Source: Bacteroidota bacterium
GTDB lineage: Bacteria; Bacteroidota; Bacteroidia; UBA7662; JAIXUI01
Reading direction: 5' to 3'
NCBI GenBank assembly: GCA_027484125.1
Contig: JAIXUI010000130.1
Span: 1-37,127 of the forward strand
Length of the DNA: 37,127 bases
A program made the position numbers and the translations under genes. Within the stretch, counting starts at the first letter, position 1; every line of letters starts with the position of its first letter. Of the stretch, positions 15,355 to 23,931 are shown piece by piece. The notes beneath the pieces were generated by a model that had not been told where the DNA came from, did not search any database, and saw only the letters and a list, made by a program, of their open reading frames with translations.

Positions 15355-17256
15355 CTACTTGCGCATCGCTTCTTTTTTCAGGGCTTCCCAAGCCACTGAC
15401 TTATTTTGAAGTACATCTTCTAAGGTTTCTATTGTCCGTATTTCTGGGTCGAGGGCCGGTGTTCTAAACCTTGGTTCCTTTCTATCTACCAGCGGAATTT
15501 CTACTACTATTCCTGAGCCGGGCAAGCGCAGTCGGCCTATCGGTGCCTGCGCACGTCCGGTAGTGGGGCCAAGACCGTGGGCTGCAATCATAATTCCTCT
15601 CCCCTGCGACTTCATTCTTCTAACAAACTGATAAACACCGTCGCCTGTAGCGCCGTCGGTTAATAACCATATTCTGCCTTTATACACTGGCACGCGGCGG
15701 CTACTCACTTCTTCTAGTTCTTCTCGAAGAAGAAAAGCCGTGTCTTCTACCGCAGCAATTCTATCCGAAAGATTCAAATCGGCACTATCGTCGGTGGTTA
15801 AATAGGGGCTAAAATCAGAGGAAATCATGCGGTATTTTGCCCGGAATTGATCGGTCGGCTGTGCTTCTTTCAAGACGGTGAAATAGCGAAACAGCGCTTC
15901 TGCAAACCAACGGTCGTTGCCGGTAGCGCCGCGCAAATCGATGACTAATCCATGATGCTTTTTGGTTTCCGCCTGCCGAATGAAAGTGCTCAAATATTTT
16001 TCCCAGTCTTCCGGAATCCATTCACGTTCAAACTTCTTCACTTGAACCACAGCTAAGCTGTCCTTGTCGAGCCATTTCACTTCGAAGGCAGAATCAGGTT
16101 GAAGCATCCAGACGCCGTAGCGGACCAATCTCCTGTCTCTTTCTTGCCGATTTACGCCCCGAACCAACACTTCGTAATTAGTCTTCTGTCCTGCCGGCAA
16201 CACATTCAACAGATGGATTTGATCAGGATTGGGGTACAACAGCGGAAATAACACATCAAACCAGGGATATTCCTGACCTGGTGCCACCGCCAGCAAGGGC
16301 TTTTTATTTCTTTCATCCGTGCCTTCTAATGGAAGCAAAGCGGAAATGCTGTCCAAAATTTTTCTTGTTGGTCTTCCGTCGATTTCGTGCACCACCGTTC
16401 CAGGATCGAGGAGGGAGTTGCCTGTGGCATTGTGGGTTATAACCAGAAAATCTTCCACAATTCGAAAGCAAAACGGGAGCTTATCGGGTTGGTCAAAAAG
16501 GACGCGCTTGGTTAACAACTCCTGAGATTCCGGCTTTAATGAAGTGAGCCCGGAACCTAAAGTTTGAAAAAGCCCGGCAAACCCGAGATAAGCTTTAGCC
16601 AAATCCTTGCCCGTATAAAACTGACGCTCTAAGACTTCGATTTTGCGTTCAATTTGAGCAACGGATTGGTAGCGCTTAGCGGCAGGATGCAATGAAAGTA
16701 AAGCATTTCTAGACAAGCGTAAATCCTTCATTAATCCATCGCTGGAGATTTCCGGTATGAGTATGGGACGTATGGGTTTAAGCAAATTCCAATAATCAGA
16801 CTTGGGCAATCCAACGGTTATTTCCGGATAAATAATACGTTGGTCAATGGTTTCCCACTCTTCATCGTTGATGACATAGGTGTATTTCAACTCGCCGGCG
16901 GCCAAGTCGTTGTCGAATACTACAGCCAGTTCATACAAACCATCGCCTTCGGGATCCGACATTTCCAAACTATAATTCCAGGATAGCGGCGGAATACTTC
17001 CACGAATGCCTATGCGGTCTTCAGGCTTAGGCCAACGACCCTCGCGGTCGAAGCTTAAAGTAAACAGCACCCTGGTTTGGGCAAGAGCCGGTTTCGATAA
17101 AAGCAGACTTAGTCCCAAAAACGCCCAAAGCAGGGATGAAGAAGTAAAAAAGGAAAAAGATTTCAAAAGTTCAGCGAACAGATGGTGTATCGGGTTAGCT
17201 AGCCCAACTTGTTTACATGTTTTGATTTTGAGTAGAAGAAACATCCTTGAGGGCAT
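15355..17256 (-). CDS. S41-peptidase-like secreted protein, catalytic serine position replaced
   Basis: A 633-aa exported protein. A hydrophobic signal (SSSLLWAFLGLSLLLSKPALAQ) ends about residue 60. A beta-rich domain follows (about 60-145; IGIRGSIPPLSWNYSLEM, DPEGDGLYELAVVF, KYTYVINDEEWE) that resembles starch-binding-like/CBM20 folds. A helical section and a C-terminal S41 (tail-specific protease) core complete it, with LVIDLRGATGND near 430. The nucleophile segment, normally T-x-S-A, reads GATGDGVYQF with Asp539 at the serine position. Proteolytic activity is therefore doubtful. The ATG at 17256 gives an unusually long pre-signal region; TTG at 17166 would give a neat signal peptide (MKSFSFFTSS). 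The N-terminal domain assignment is tentative. Confidence 0.75.
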   Translation of the reverse strand: MPSRMFLLLKIKTCKQVGLANPIHHLFAELLKSFSFFTSSSLLWAFLGLSLLLSKPALAQTRVLFTLSFDREGRWPKPEDRIGIRGSIPPLSWNYSLEMSDPEGDGLYELAVVFDNDLAAGELKYTYVINDEEWETIDQRIIYPEITVGLPKSDYWNLLKPIRPILIPEISSDGLMKDLRLSRNALLSLHPAAKRYQSVAQIERKIEVLERQFYTGKDLAKAYLGFAGLFQTLGSGLTSLKPESQELLTKRVLFDQPDKLPFCFRIVEDFLVITHNATGNSLLDPGTVVHEIDGRPTRKILDSISALLPLEGTDERNKKPLLAVAPGQEYPWFDVLFPLLYPNPDQIHLLNVLPAGQKTNYEVLVRGVNRQERDRRLVRYGVWMLQPDSAFEVKWLDKDSLAVVQVKKFEREWIPEDWEKYLSTFIRQAETKKHHGLVIDLRGATGNDRWFAEALFRYFTVLKEAQPTDQFRAKYRMISSDFSPYLTTDDSADLNLSDRIAAVEDTAFLLREELEEVSSRRVPVYKGRIWLLTDGATGDGVYQFVRRMKSQGRGIMIAAHGLGPTTGRAQAPIGRLRLPGSGIVVEIPLVDRKEPRFRTPALDPEIRTIETLEDVLQNKSVAWEALKKEAMRK

Positions 17257-17445
17257 GAGTGCAGCTATATCGTCCTGATTTTGAAATAATTCTGAAGGAA
17301 TTTGTGGCTTATCGCCTTCAATGTGGAGCTAATTCGCAAAAGATTAAATGAATTTCGGTTTACGAGCCTTGAATTCGTTGAAAGCAAGATTCCAAGAAGT
17401 TGCTGGTGGGATGTACTTACAATTCCAACCAATCAAACTAATCAT

Positions 17446-18483
17446 TTAGGATTGCGCCTTGAATGCTTGCCAACCTTGTGCTTCTAAATCAATAAGTTGC
17501 TCACCTTTGGTCATCAGACGGTAGCCTTCGGAGGCGTCAGTCATATGACCAATTACACTGATTTCTGCAATTTGAGCTATAGCTTCGTAGTCTTTCTGAT
17601 TGATGGTAAAGAGCAATTCATAGTCTTCTCCCCCATTGAGTGCACAGATAGCAGGTTCTAGTTTAAACTCACCGGCTTGTTTCCAGGCTTGCTCGCTGAT
17701 AGGTAGTTTTTCTTCGTACAATCGCACACCCAAACCAGAGCGAGTGGCCAAATGCAAACACTCAGAGGCGAGTCCATCCGAAACGTCAATCATGGCTGTT
17801 GGGACCACTCCTGCTTCTGCCAAAAGCGCCACAACATCCATCCTAGCGTCGGGCTTAAGTTGGCGCTGGAGCAGGTAATCTCTGCCTTCAAAATCCGGCT
17901 TGAAGTCCGGATTTTCTTTGAATATCCTTTTCTCTCTTTCAAGTAAATTGAGGCCGAGATACGCAGCTCCTAAATCACCGGAAACACAGAGTAAATCATG
18001 GTTTTTTGCAGTGTGGCGGTAGCAAACCCGATTTTCTTCTACTTCTCCCCAGACAGCAACGTTGAGAATGAGCCCTTGGAGGGAGCTGCTGGTATCGCCT
18101 CCAACGAGTTCTACGCCGTAATACTTACATGCTGCGAGCACTCCGGAAAAAAGCTCTTCTACAGCTTCAACAGTAAACTTGCTGGAAAGCCCCATGCTCA
18201 GGGTGATGTACTGAGCCTGTCCATTCATGGCACAGATGTCGGAAACATTAACAGCTACGGCTTTGTATCCCAAATGTTTGAGTGGCGTATAGGTCAGGTC
18301 GAAGTGGACGCCTTCGAGGAGGAGGTCTGTAGAAACGAGCTGAAGCTTGCCGTTATTCATGCGGATCACTGCAGCATCATCGCCAATTCCAAAAGCCAGG
18401 TTGGGGTTGGATGGCTGAATGTTGCGAGTCAGGTGATGGATGAGACCGAATTCTCCGAGAGCAGCAATAGGGGTTAACGACAT
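17446..18483 (-). CDS. thiL: Thiamine-monophosphate kinase
   Basis: Cytosolic ATP-dependent enzyme making thiamine diphosphate from thiamine monophosphate, the last step of the pathway. The 345-aa product has the PurM/ThiL fold signatures: EFGLIHHL, GIGDDAAVI (32-40), STDLLLEGVHFD, GYKAVAVNVSDICAMN, GGDTSSS, MIDVSDGLASE and a late GGEDYELLFT. An exact -7 box TACCTTTG lies four bases before the ATG, so it has its own start of transcription, separate from the TonB-like gene that ends 22 bases upstream. No other thiamine gene is in the window. Confidence 0.96.
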   Translation of the reverse strand: MSLTPIAALGEFGLIHHLTRNIQPSNPNLAFGIGDDAAVIRMNNGKLQLVSTDLLLEGVHFDLTYTPLKHLGYKAVAVNVSDICAMNGQAQYITLSMGLSSKFTVEAVEELFSGVLAACKYYGVELVGGDTSSSLQGLILNVAVWGEVEENRVCYRHTAKNHDLLCVSGDLGAAYLGLNLLEREKRIFKENPDFKPDFEGRDYLLQRQLKPDARMDVVALLAEAGVVPTAMIDVSDGLASECLHLATRSGLGVRLYEEKLPISEQAWKQAGEFKLEPAICALNGGEDYELLFTINQKDYEAIAQIAEISVIGHMTDASEGYRLMTKGEQLIDLEAQGWQAFKAQS

Positions 18484-18487
18484 GTTG

Positions 18488-18495
18488 CAAAGGTA
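18488..18495 (-). promoter_or_regulatory. -7 box (TACCTTTG) four bases before thiL
   Basis: Exact match to TAnnTTTG on the minus strand in the 22-base gap between the TonB-like stop and the thiL ATG. The predicted transcript starts at or very near the ATG. No convincing -33 TTG was found at 17-23 bases. Confidence 0.55.
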
Positions 18496-18505
18496 GGCAA
18501 CAGCC

Positions 18506-18922
18506 TTAATCGAGGCGGAATGAAACGGGAAGATTCATGCGCACTTTTACGGAACGCCCATTTTGCTTACCAGTAATCCAGGCGGGCATAGCGCTTACCA
18601 CCCGAACCGCTTCTGCATCCAATTCCGGCGACACCGACTTCAACACTTTAGCATCGGTAACTTTGCCAAGTTCATTGACGATAAAAGAAACGATGACTCG
18701 TCCTTGAATCTTTGTTTCAACTGCTGCTTCCGGATAATGAATGTTCTTGACTAAGTAGTCAATCAACTTCTCATTTCCACCGGGGAAGGAGGGCATTTGT
18801 TCCACATATTGAAAAACCTCTGTTTTCGATCCAGTATTACGCAGACTGTCTTGAGCGTAAGTGGTTGAGGAGAGTAGAATGGCCCATGCGGCAACCGAAG
18901 CGAGCGTCAATAGTCTAATCAT
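18506..18922 (-). CDS. Stand-alone TonB C-terminal domain protein
   Basis: A 138-aa protein made of a signal peptide (about 1-23, ending TTYAQ) and one TonB_C domain: VEQMPSFPGGNEKLIDYL, IQGRVIVSFIVNELGKV, ELDAEAVRVVSAMPAW and VKVRMNLPVSFRL. It lacks the uncleaved anchor and proline-rich spacer of a true TonB. The mature domain is therefore probably free in the periplasm, and a role in ExbBD-driven uptake is uncertain. Its ATG overlaps the stop of the class A PBP gene by one base (TAATG), making it the last gene of the sprE-PBP operon. Confidence 0.88.
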   Translation of the reverse strand: MIRLLTLASVAAWAILLSSTTYAQDSLRNTGSKTEVFQYVEQMPSFPGGNEKLIDYLVKNIHYPEAAVETKIQGRVIVSFIVNELGKVTDAKVLKSVSPELDAEAVRVVSAMPAWITGKQNGRSVKVRMNLPVSFRLD

Positions 18923-21126
18923 TATTCGACAGGGATAGAATCTGGAGGTAAAACGGCGTAAGGAGCGCAGGAGATGTCGGTACTGAGCGAAGCTGGAGGC
19001 TGAAACTTACCTGGCTTCCAGTCAACTCGTTTGTCTGCATAAGCTTTCTGAAGGAATATGCCTACCAGCGGGAGTGCGGAATTGGCTCCTCCTCCTAAAT
19101 GGGTGGTGCGGAAGTGAACCGCCCTGTCGTCGGCGCCAGTCCAACAACCGAGCACCATTTCCGGGGTGATGCCCATGAACCAGCCGTCGCTGTTGTTCTG
19201 GGTGGTTCCAGTTTTTCCGCCTATTTCATTGTGCAAGCCATAGCGATAGCGAATCCTACCAGCTGTTCCAATTTTCACAGAACCTTTCAGCAATTGGCTC
19301 ATCACATAAGCGGTCTCTTCGCTGAAAGCTTCTGAGGTTTCGCTATTGAACTGTGCTATGATGTTGCCGCTCTTATCTTCTATCCTACTAATGAAGACAG
19401 GTTTGGCAGCAAGTCCTTTGTTGACGAAGGCCGAATATGCCCCTACCATCTCAAAAAGGGAGATATCGAAGGTGCCTAAGCACAAGGAAGGATAAGGCTC
19501 CATGACACTCTGAATGCCCATTCGTCGGGAGAGTTCCATCACCGATTCCGGACCAACTTGTTTCATGAGGTAAGCCACAATGTTGTTGATAGACTTGGCC
19601 AACCCTTCAAACATGGTCATGCTACCACCATTAACGCCATCGTAGTTTTTGGGAGTCCAATTATTGAAATCCTCGAAGGTGACTGGCTGGTTAGGAATAG
19701 GAGTACAAGGATTGAAGCCGTTATCGATGGCTTGCGCATACACAATTGGCTTGAAAGTGGAACCCACCTGACGTTTCGCGGTAATGTTCACGTGGTCGTA
19801 TTGTGAGTGGTCGATGTTGATACCGCCAACCCAAGCTTTAACATTACCATTTTTAGCATCCATGGCCATAAATCCGGTGTGCAACAAGCGTTTGGCATAC
19901 CGCAGTGAGTCCATCGGGCTGAGCACGGTGTCTCGGAAATAGCCGGGTGTTTTCCAATCGAAGAGCCGCATGGCTACCGGCTGCTTAAACACCTCTTTGA
20001 TTTCAGCCTCTGAAAGCCCTTGCTCCTTCATGTCCATGTAGCGGTCGGTTTGCTTCATGCCTCGAATCAGGAGCGACTCATCTTTCCCCCAAGGCGCTCT
20101 GCCTTTCCAATGCTGGTCAAAGCTGGCTTGGAGCGCAGTCATGTGTTGCACCATGGCAGCTTCGGCATGTTCTTGAAGTCGGGAATCGAGGGTGGTATAA
20201 ATGCGAAGGCCGTCTTTGTAAATGTTGTACTTAGAGCCATCGGGCTTAGGGTTATTCTCGCACCAATCGAGCATGTATTGACGGAGGTATTCACGGAAGT
20301 AAGTGGCTAAACCGGCATCGTGCGTTTGTGGATGCAAGTCGAGCTTGAGTGGTTGAGATTTAAACTTTTCTGCTTCTGCTTCAGGAATCACCTGATACTT
20401 CACCATCTGATCGATAACGGTATTTCTTCGAGCCAAAGCTTTTTCCGGATTTCTTACCGGAGAGTAAACGGTGGTTCCTTTTAGAATACCAACCAGCAAA
20501 GCTGCTTCCGGCAAGGTCAAATCTTTGGTGGATTTATTGAAATACGTTCGGGCTGCTGATTTTATCCCGTAAGCATTGTTTCCAAACTCAACGGTGTTGA
20601 AATACAAGGCAATGATTTCGTCCTTGGTATATCGTTTCTCGATTTTCACCGCGGTAATCCATTCTCTAAGCTTGTAAATCCCGAGTTTAAAGATGTTTGG
20701 GCGGTGAGTTCTTGGGTAAAGGTTTTTCGCTAGCTGCTGGGTAATGGTGGAAGAGCCACGCTTTTTGCCAAACAAGGTATAGAAACCAATCGCGACTGTG
20801 CCCTGAAAATCGATACCGGCATGGCTACGGAATCGGATGTCCTCGGTAGCAATGAGGGCTTGAATCAGGAAAGGACTCAACTCCTCAAATCGGGTATAAG
20901 AACGATTTTGGATGTAATACTTGCCCAGAAGTGCCCCATCTGAGGCATAAATCTCTGTTGCGAGGGCGTTTTTGGGATTTTCTAATTCCTCGAAAGTGGG
21001 CAATTCGCCAAAAACACCAGCGCCGATAAGGCCTAGTAGTCCGAGGAAACACAGCCAGAAGAAGGCAAAAATGCCCCACATCCAGCGTAAATAAGTACGA
21101 TTGTTGGTGTTAGTTGGGTTACTCAT
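18922..21126 (-). CDS. Class A penicillin-binding protein (bifunctional PBP1A-type)
   Basis: A 734-aa inner-membrane enzyme that polymerises and cross-links peptidoglycan. One N-terminal membrane span lies at about residues 13-38. The GT51 glycosyltransferase domain carries the catalytic Glu in ATEDIRFRSH (E95) and STITQQLAKNLYPR. The transpeptidase domain has SxxK in VGSTFKPIV (S456), SxN as SINN, and KTGTTQNNSDGW. The ATG at 21126 overlaps the sprE stop by one base (TGATG); an upstream in-frame TTG at 21129 is less likely. Translation with the flanking genes is probably coupled. Confidence 0.95.
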   Translation of the reverse strand: MSNPTNTNNRTYLRWMWGIFAFFWLCFLGLLGLIGAGVFGELPTFEELENPKNALATEIYASDGALLGKYYIQNRSYTRFEELSPFLIQALIATEDIRFRSHAGIDFQGTVAIGFYTLFGKKRGSSTITQQLAKNLYPRTHRPNIFKLGIYKLREWITAVKIEKRYTKDEIIALYFNTVEFGNNAYGIKSAARTYFNKSTKDLTLPEAALLVGILKGTTVYSPVRNPEKALARRNTVIDQMVKYQVIPEAEAEKFKSQPLKLDLHPQTHDAGLATYFREYLRQYMLDWCENNPKPDGSKYNIYKDGLRIYTTLDSRLQEHAEAAMVQHMTALQASFDQHWKGRAPWGKDESLLIRGMKQTDRYMDMKEQGLSEAEIKEVFKQPVAMRLFDWKTPGYFRDTVLSPMDSLRYAKRLLHTGFMAMDAKNGNVKAWVGGINIDHSQYDHVNITAKRQVGSTFKPIVYAQAIDNGFNPCTPIPNQPVTFEDFNNWTPKNYDGVNGGSMTMFEGLAKSINNIVAYLMKQVGPESVMELSRRMGIQSVMEPYPSLCLGTFDISLFEMVGAYSAFVNKGLAAKPVFISRIEDKSGNIIAQFNSETSEAFSEETAYVMSQLLKGSVKIGTAGRIRYRYGLHNEIGGKTGTTQNNSDGWFMGITPEMVLGCWTGADDRAVHFRTTHLGGGANSALPLVGIFLQKAYADKRVDWKPGKFQPPASLSTDISCAPYAVLPPDSIPVE

Positions 21127-23867
21127 CAATTCTTTTTGAATTGAAACTGATCCTTAAAGTATTGAAGATAAGCAGGTTTGCCCATTTTCTTCCTAAGTGT
21201 TATGAGGTTTTCCGGACTGATTAGCACTGCCTGCCAACTTCCTGGTGCATAAGCCGCCGTGACCGATTTATCTGCGATGAAGGCAGCATAGTAATCCATG
21301 GCTTTATCCTTTTGGGTGAATTGCTTAACAATCACCATCTGGGTGGCCGCGTCGTAAAGCGTTGGCTCAACATCAAAAGTTTGCAGGCTGAAAATCCGGG
21401 AATTGAAATCTACGATTTTAACATCTGGGCTTGCTTTTCGTGCTTCGGTGTCCTGAATCCAGAGGACGAAGAAATACGATTTGGGCGGCTCAGATTTGAA
21501 CATGGCGTAAGCGGCATCCCGAAGTGAGTCTAAAAGCGAATTGCCGGAAGGCGGAGGTTTCACAAAGACTTCCTTATTCACCGCTTGAGAGGAATCCTTT
21601 CCGGCACCTGCCGGCTTGAAGCCTTCTCCTCTCAATACCTTCAACATTTCTTCAGCAGACGCTTTTACCGGATCCTTGGGATACTGCGCAATAATCATTT
21701 CTAGCGCCTGACGCATGGCTGAACTGTCTTTTACTTTACCAAGGCTAACCGCACGAATCAAGTCAAATTTGGGCATCAACTTACCGCCGCTGAAATCCTT
21801 GCGGGCTTTCTCTGCGAGCGCAAATGCTTCCTGATAGTTCTTTCTGGTGTAAGCCCTGTAGGCGTTTTCATATAAATCTTTCTCCGCTTTTCCTACCGGT
21901 CCGGTTAATGCAATAGGCTTTTCCGGATTTTTAATCATCTGGTCGTAAGGCGAATCCTTGAAGTTTTCTTCAATCATTTTCTTGTAGAAGGCGGCCTTTG
22001 TGGCATTTCCATTTTTTGAAAACACTTGCCACAACCCATAAGCGGTTTCCGGCTTCTTCTTGGTTTTTGGAAAACGCTGTATCAAGCCTTCCCACAGATT
22101 GATGGTTTCGTCTTCTTCCTTCAGTTTTTCTTTATAAAGTAGCCCAAGTTGGTACATAGCTTCCGCGATACGTTCATCAGAAGCTGTTTTCTGACTTTCT
22201 GACTTAGGAATTTTAGCCAGCATCCGTTGCTTTTGTATCCGAATTTCTCGCTCCTCTTTGCTGAGCTTTTTACCACTTTCATCCGTGTCTGGAATAGAGG
22301 AAGTATCTACCGGAGGCTCATTGTTGGAAGGTCCGGCGAGGGCTTGTTCTCGTTTGCTTCTTCTCCAGTTATCGGTTAATTCACGATTACCCCAGCGTGT
22401 TAAAAACTCTGTAAATCCGAGGCTGAGGTTGGCTTGGTTGTAGAAGTAAAACAAAGCTCTTCCCGATTGGCCGGGGAGTGAAATTCCTCCACCGCCCGGA
22501 CCTGGCGGAAGCCCGGGTCCTCCGGGTCTGCCCATATCCTGAGGCTGTGGGGTATTATTGGCCTGCGGCTGCTCTTTCTGGAAGCGCTCCCGGTCTTTGG
22601 CTACACGTTCGTCGGAAATAACACGGTCGATAAGTCTGTTGAGTTGTTTGTCAGGCATTCTGGCCAGTCGTTGAAGACTATCTTCTAAGGCGATGATATC
22701 GATTTGCTTGACCAAATCAGCCAGAAACTTCTTCCTATTGCCAGTTTCTTCGTAATCAGGATGTTCTTTAGAGAGAAACGCTAAAGTGGAATCATAATAA
22801 GTATCGGCATCTTTATAGCGGCGGGTGCTGAAATAGATTTTGCTCAAAGCCAAAAAAGCGAGGCCTTTGTTGGCCGGATTCTGACTTGCATTTAAAGCTG
22901 CTTTCTTGAAATTCTCTTCAGCAGATGGAATCTGCTTCATTTTCACATCCAGCTGACCTATTTCGTAGTAGAGGATATCGAGGTTACTTCGGTTTTTATC
23001 GTCCCTGGCCATTCTCACCAATTCCTGGCGGATGCTAGCCGTATTGGCATTTCCTGCTTCTGCGCATCGGGCGATGTTAAGCTTAGCATCGAATTGCATT
23101 TCGTACGACGGATTCATCCCTAGTACTTGATCGTATTGGGTGATGGCTTTTCTACCACTGCCATAACGCTGATTGAGCTGTCCCAGCACAAAGTACATCC
23201 GCCTTCTGGAACTTCTTCTGGATTCGGTTTTTACTGCCTTATCTAAAGACTCGATGGCTTGCTCAAAGCGCTTGTCTTTGATGAAGTAGGCAGCAGCAGC
23301 GGCATGCAATGCCGCTTTTAAGTTGGGAGGAAAGCGCTTGTCGGAAAGACCACGATCAATGGCCGCGCGGGCATTGGCAAGTTGATCGGTTTCCAGGTAG
23401 GCTTTTATCAGCCAAACAAGCGACTCCTTCGCGACCTCTTCATTTTTATACTTACTGAAGACATATTGAAAAGTTTCGATGGCTTCAAAATACTCTCCTT
23501 TAAAGAAGTAGGCTTTTCCAATGAGGAAAAAGGAATCGTCCACCCACTTACTCACCTCGTGGTTGGTAATGACTGCAGAACATTTTTTAATAACCTCATC
23601 GAAGATTTGCGATTTTCCTTTGGCAGCTTGTTTATCACCGTGGTTAAAAACCGGGAGAATTTTCGAGAAATCGTCCTTATTTTGAAGTTCTAACTCCTGA
23701 ACAGCCTCCTCGAATTTGGTTCTGGCATTGAAATATCCGTTGTACTTGGCCGTGATGTTATGGTATTGACGATGCATCCAACTGCCTTTTTTACAGCCGG
23801 AGAGCATGACCAAGGTGAGAAAGCCAAAGATGGTCAGATAGATTCGTGTAGCAGTTCGGAGATTCAC
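21126..23867 (-). CDS. sprE: SprE/PorW-type lipoprotein of gliding motility / type IX secretion
   Basis: A 913-aa TPR-rich lipoprotein. The signal ends in the lipobox LSGC (C25), followed by the family-typical start GSWMHRQYHNITAKYNGYFNA. TPR-like helices span about 90-400. A Pro/Gly-rich linker (PGGPGLPPGPGGGG) near 440-455 is followed by a second TPR-like half and a C-terminal domain ending LQYFKDQFQFKKN. SprE/PorW is needed for T9SS function in Flavobacterium johnsoniae and Porphyromonas gingivalis. The GTG at 23867 is chosen: it gives a proper lipoprotein signal and follows TACTTTTG by five bases, whereas the TTG at 23885 lies upstream of that box. It is the first gene of the operon with the PBP and TonB-like genes. 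Confidence 0.9.
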   Translation of the reverse strand: MNLRTATRIYLTIFGFLTLVMLSGCKKGSWMHRQYHNITAKYNGYFNARTKFEEAVQELELQNKDDFSKILPVFNHGDKQAAKGKSQIFDEVIKKCSAVITNHEVSKWVDDSFFLIGKAYFFKGEYFEAIETFQYVFSKYKNEEVAKESLVWLIKAYLETDQLANARAAIDRGLSDKRFPPNLKAALHAAAAAYFIKDKRFEQAIESLDKAVKTESRRSSRRRMYFVLGQLNQRYGSGRKAITQYDQVLGMNPSYEMQFDAKLNIARCAEAGNANTASIRQELVRMARDDKNRSNLDILYYEIGQLDVKMKQIPSAEENFKKAALNASQNPANKGLAFLALSKIYFSTRRYKDADTYYDSTLAFLSKEHPDYEETGNRKKFLADLVKQIDIIALEDSLQRLARMPDKQLNRLIDRVISDERVAKDRERFQKEQPQANNTPQPQDMGRPGGPGLPPGPGGGGISLPGQSGRALFYFYNQANLSLGFTEFLTRWGNRELTDNWRRSKREQALAGPSNNEPPVDTSSIPDTDESGKKLSKEEREIRIQKQRMLAKIPKSESQKTASDERIAEAMYQLGLLYKEKLKEEDETINLWEGLIQRFPKTKKKPETAYGLWQVFSKNGNATKAAFYKKMIEENFKDSPYDQMIKNPEKPIALTGPVGKAEKDLYENAYRAYTRKNYQEAFALAEKARKDFSGGKLMPKFDLIRAVSLGKVKDSSAMRQALEMIIAQYPKDPVKASAEEMLKVLRGEGFKPAGAGKDSSQAVNKEVFVKPPPSGNSLLDSLRDAAYAMFKSEPPKSYFFVLWIQDTEARKASPDVKIVDFNSRIFSLQTFDVEPTLYDAATQMVIVKQFTQKDKAMDYYAAFIADKSVTAAYAPGSWQAVLISPENLITLRKKMGKPAYLQYFKDQFQFKKN

Positions 23868-23872
23868 CGGCG

Positions 23873-23880
23873 CAAAAGTA
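23873..23880 (-). promoter_or_regulatory. -7 box (TACTTTTG) of the sprE operon
   Basis: Exact TAnnTTTG on the minus strand, five bases before the GTG at 23867. It supports that start and predicts a near-leaderless transcript for the sprE-PBP-TonB operon. A related box, TATAATTG (23920-23927, plus strand, one mismatch), sits four bases before the divergent transporter ATG at 23932. Confidence 0.55.
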
Positions 23881-23931
23881 ACCAATAGGACGGATTAACG
23901 GCGGAAATGCCTTTATGCGTATAATTGTCTT

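Noticed and set aside
17302-17487. Plus-strand 61-codon frame between the S41-like and thiL genes
   Set aside because: It runs into the thiL 3' end on the opposite strand, starts without a promoter box and shows no signal, membrane or family feature.
20020-20310. 96-codon plus-strand frame inside the PBP gene
   Set aside because: Antisense shadow of a well-supported transpeptidase/glycosyltransferase gene.
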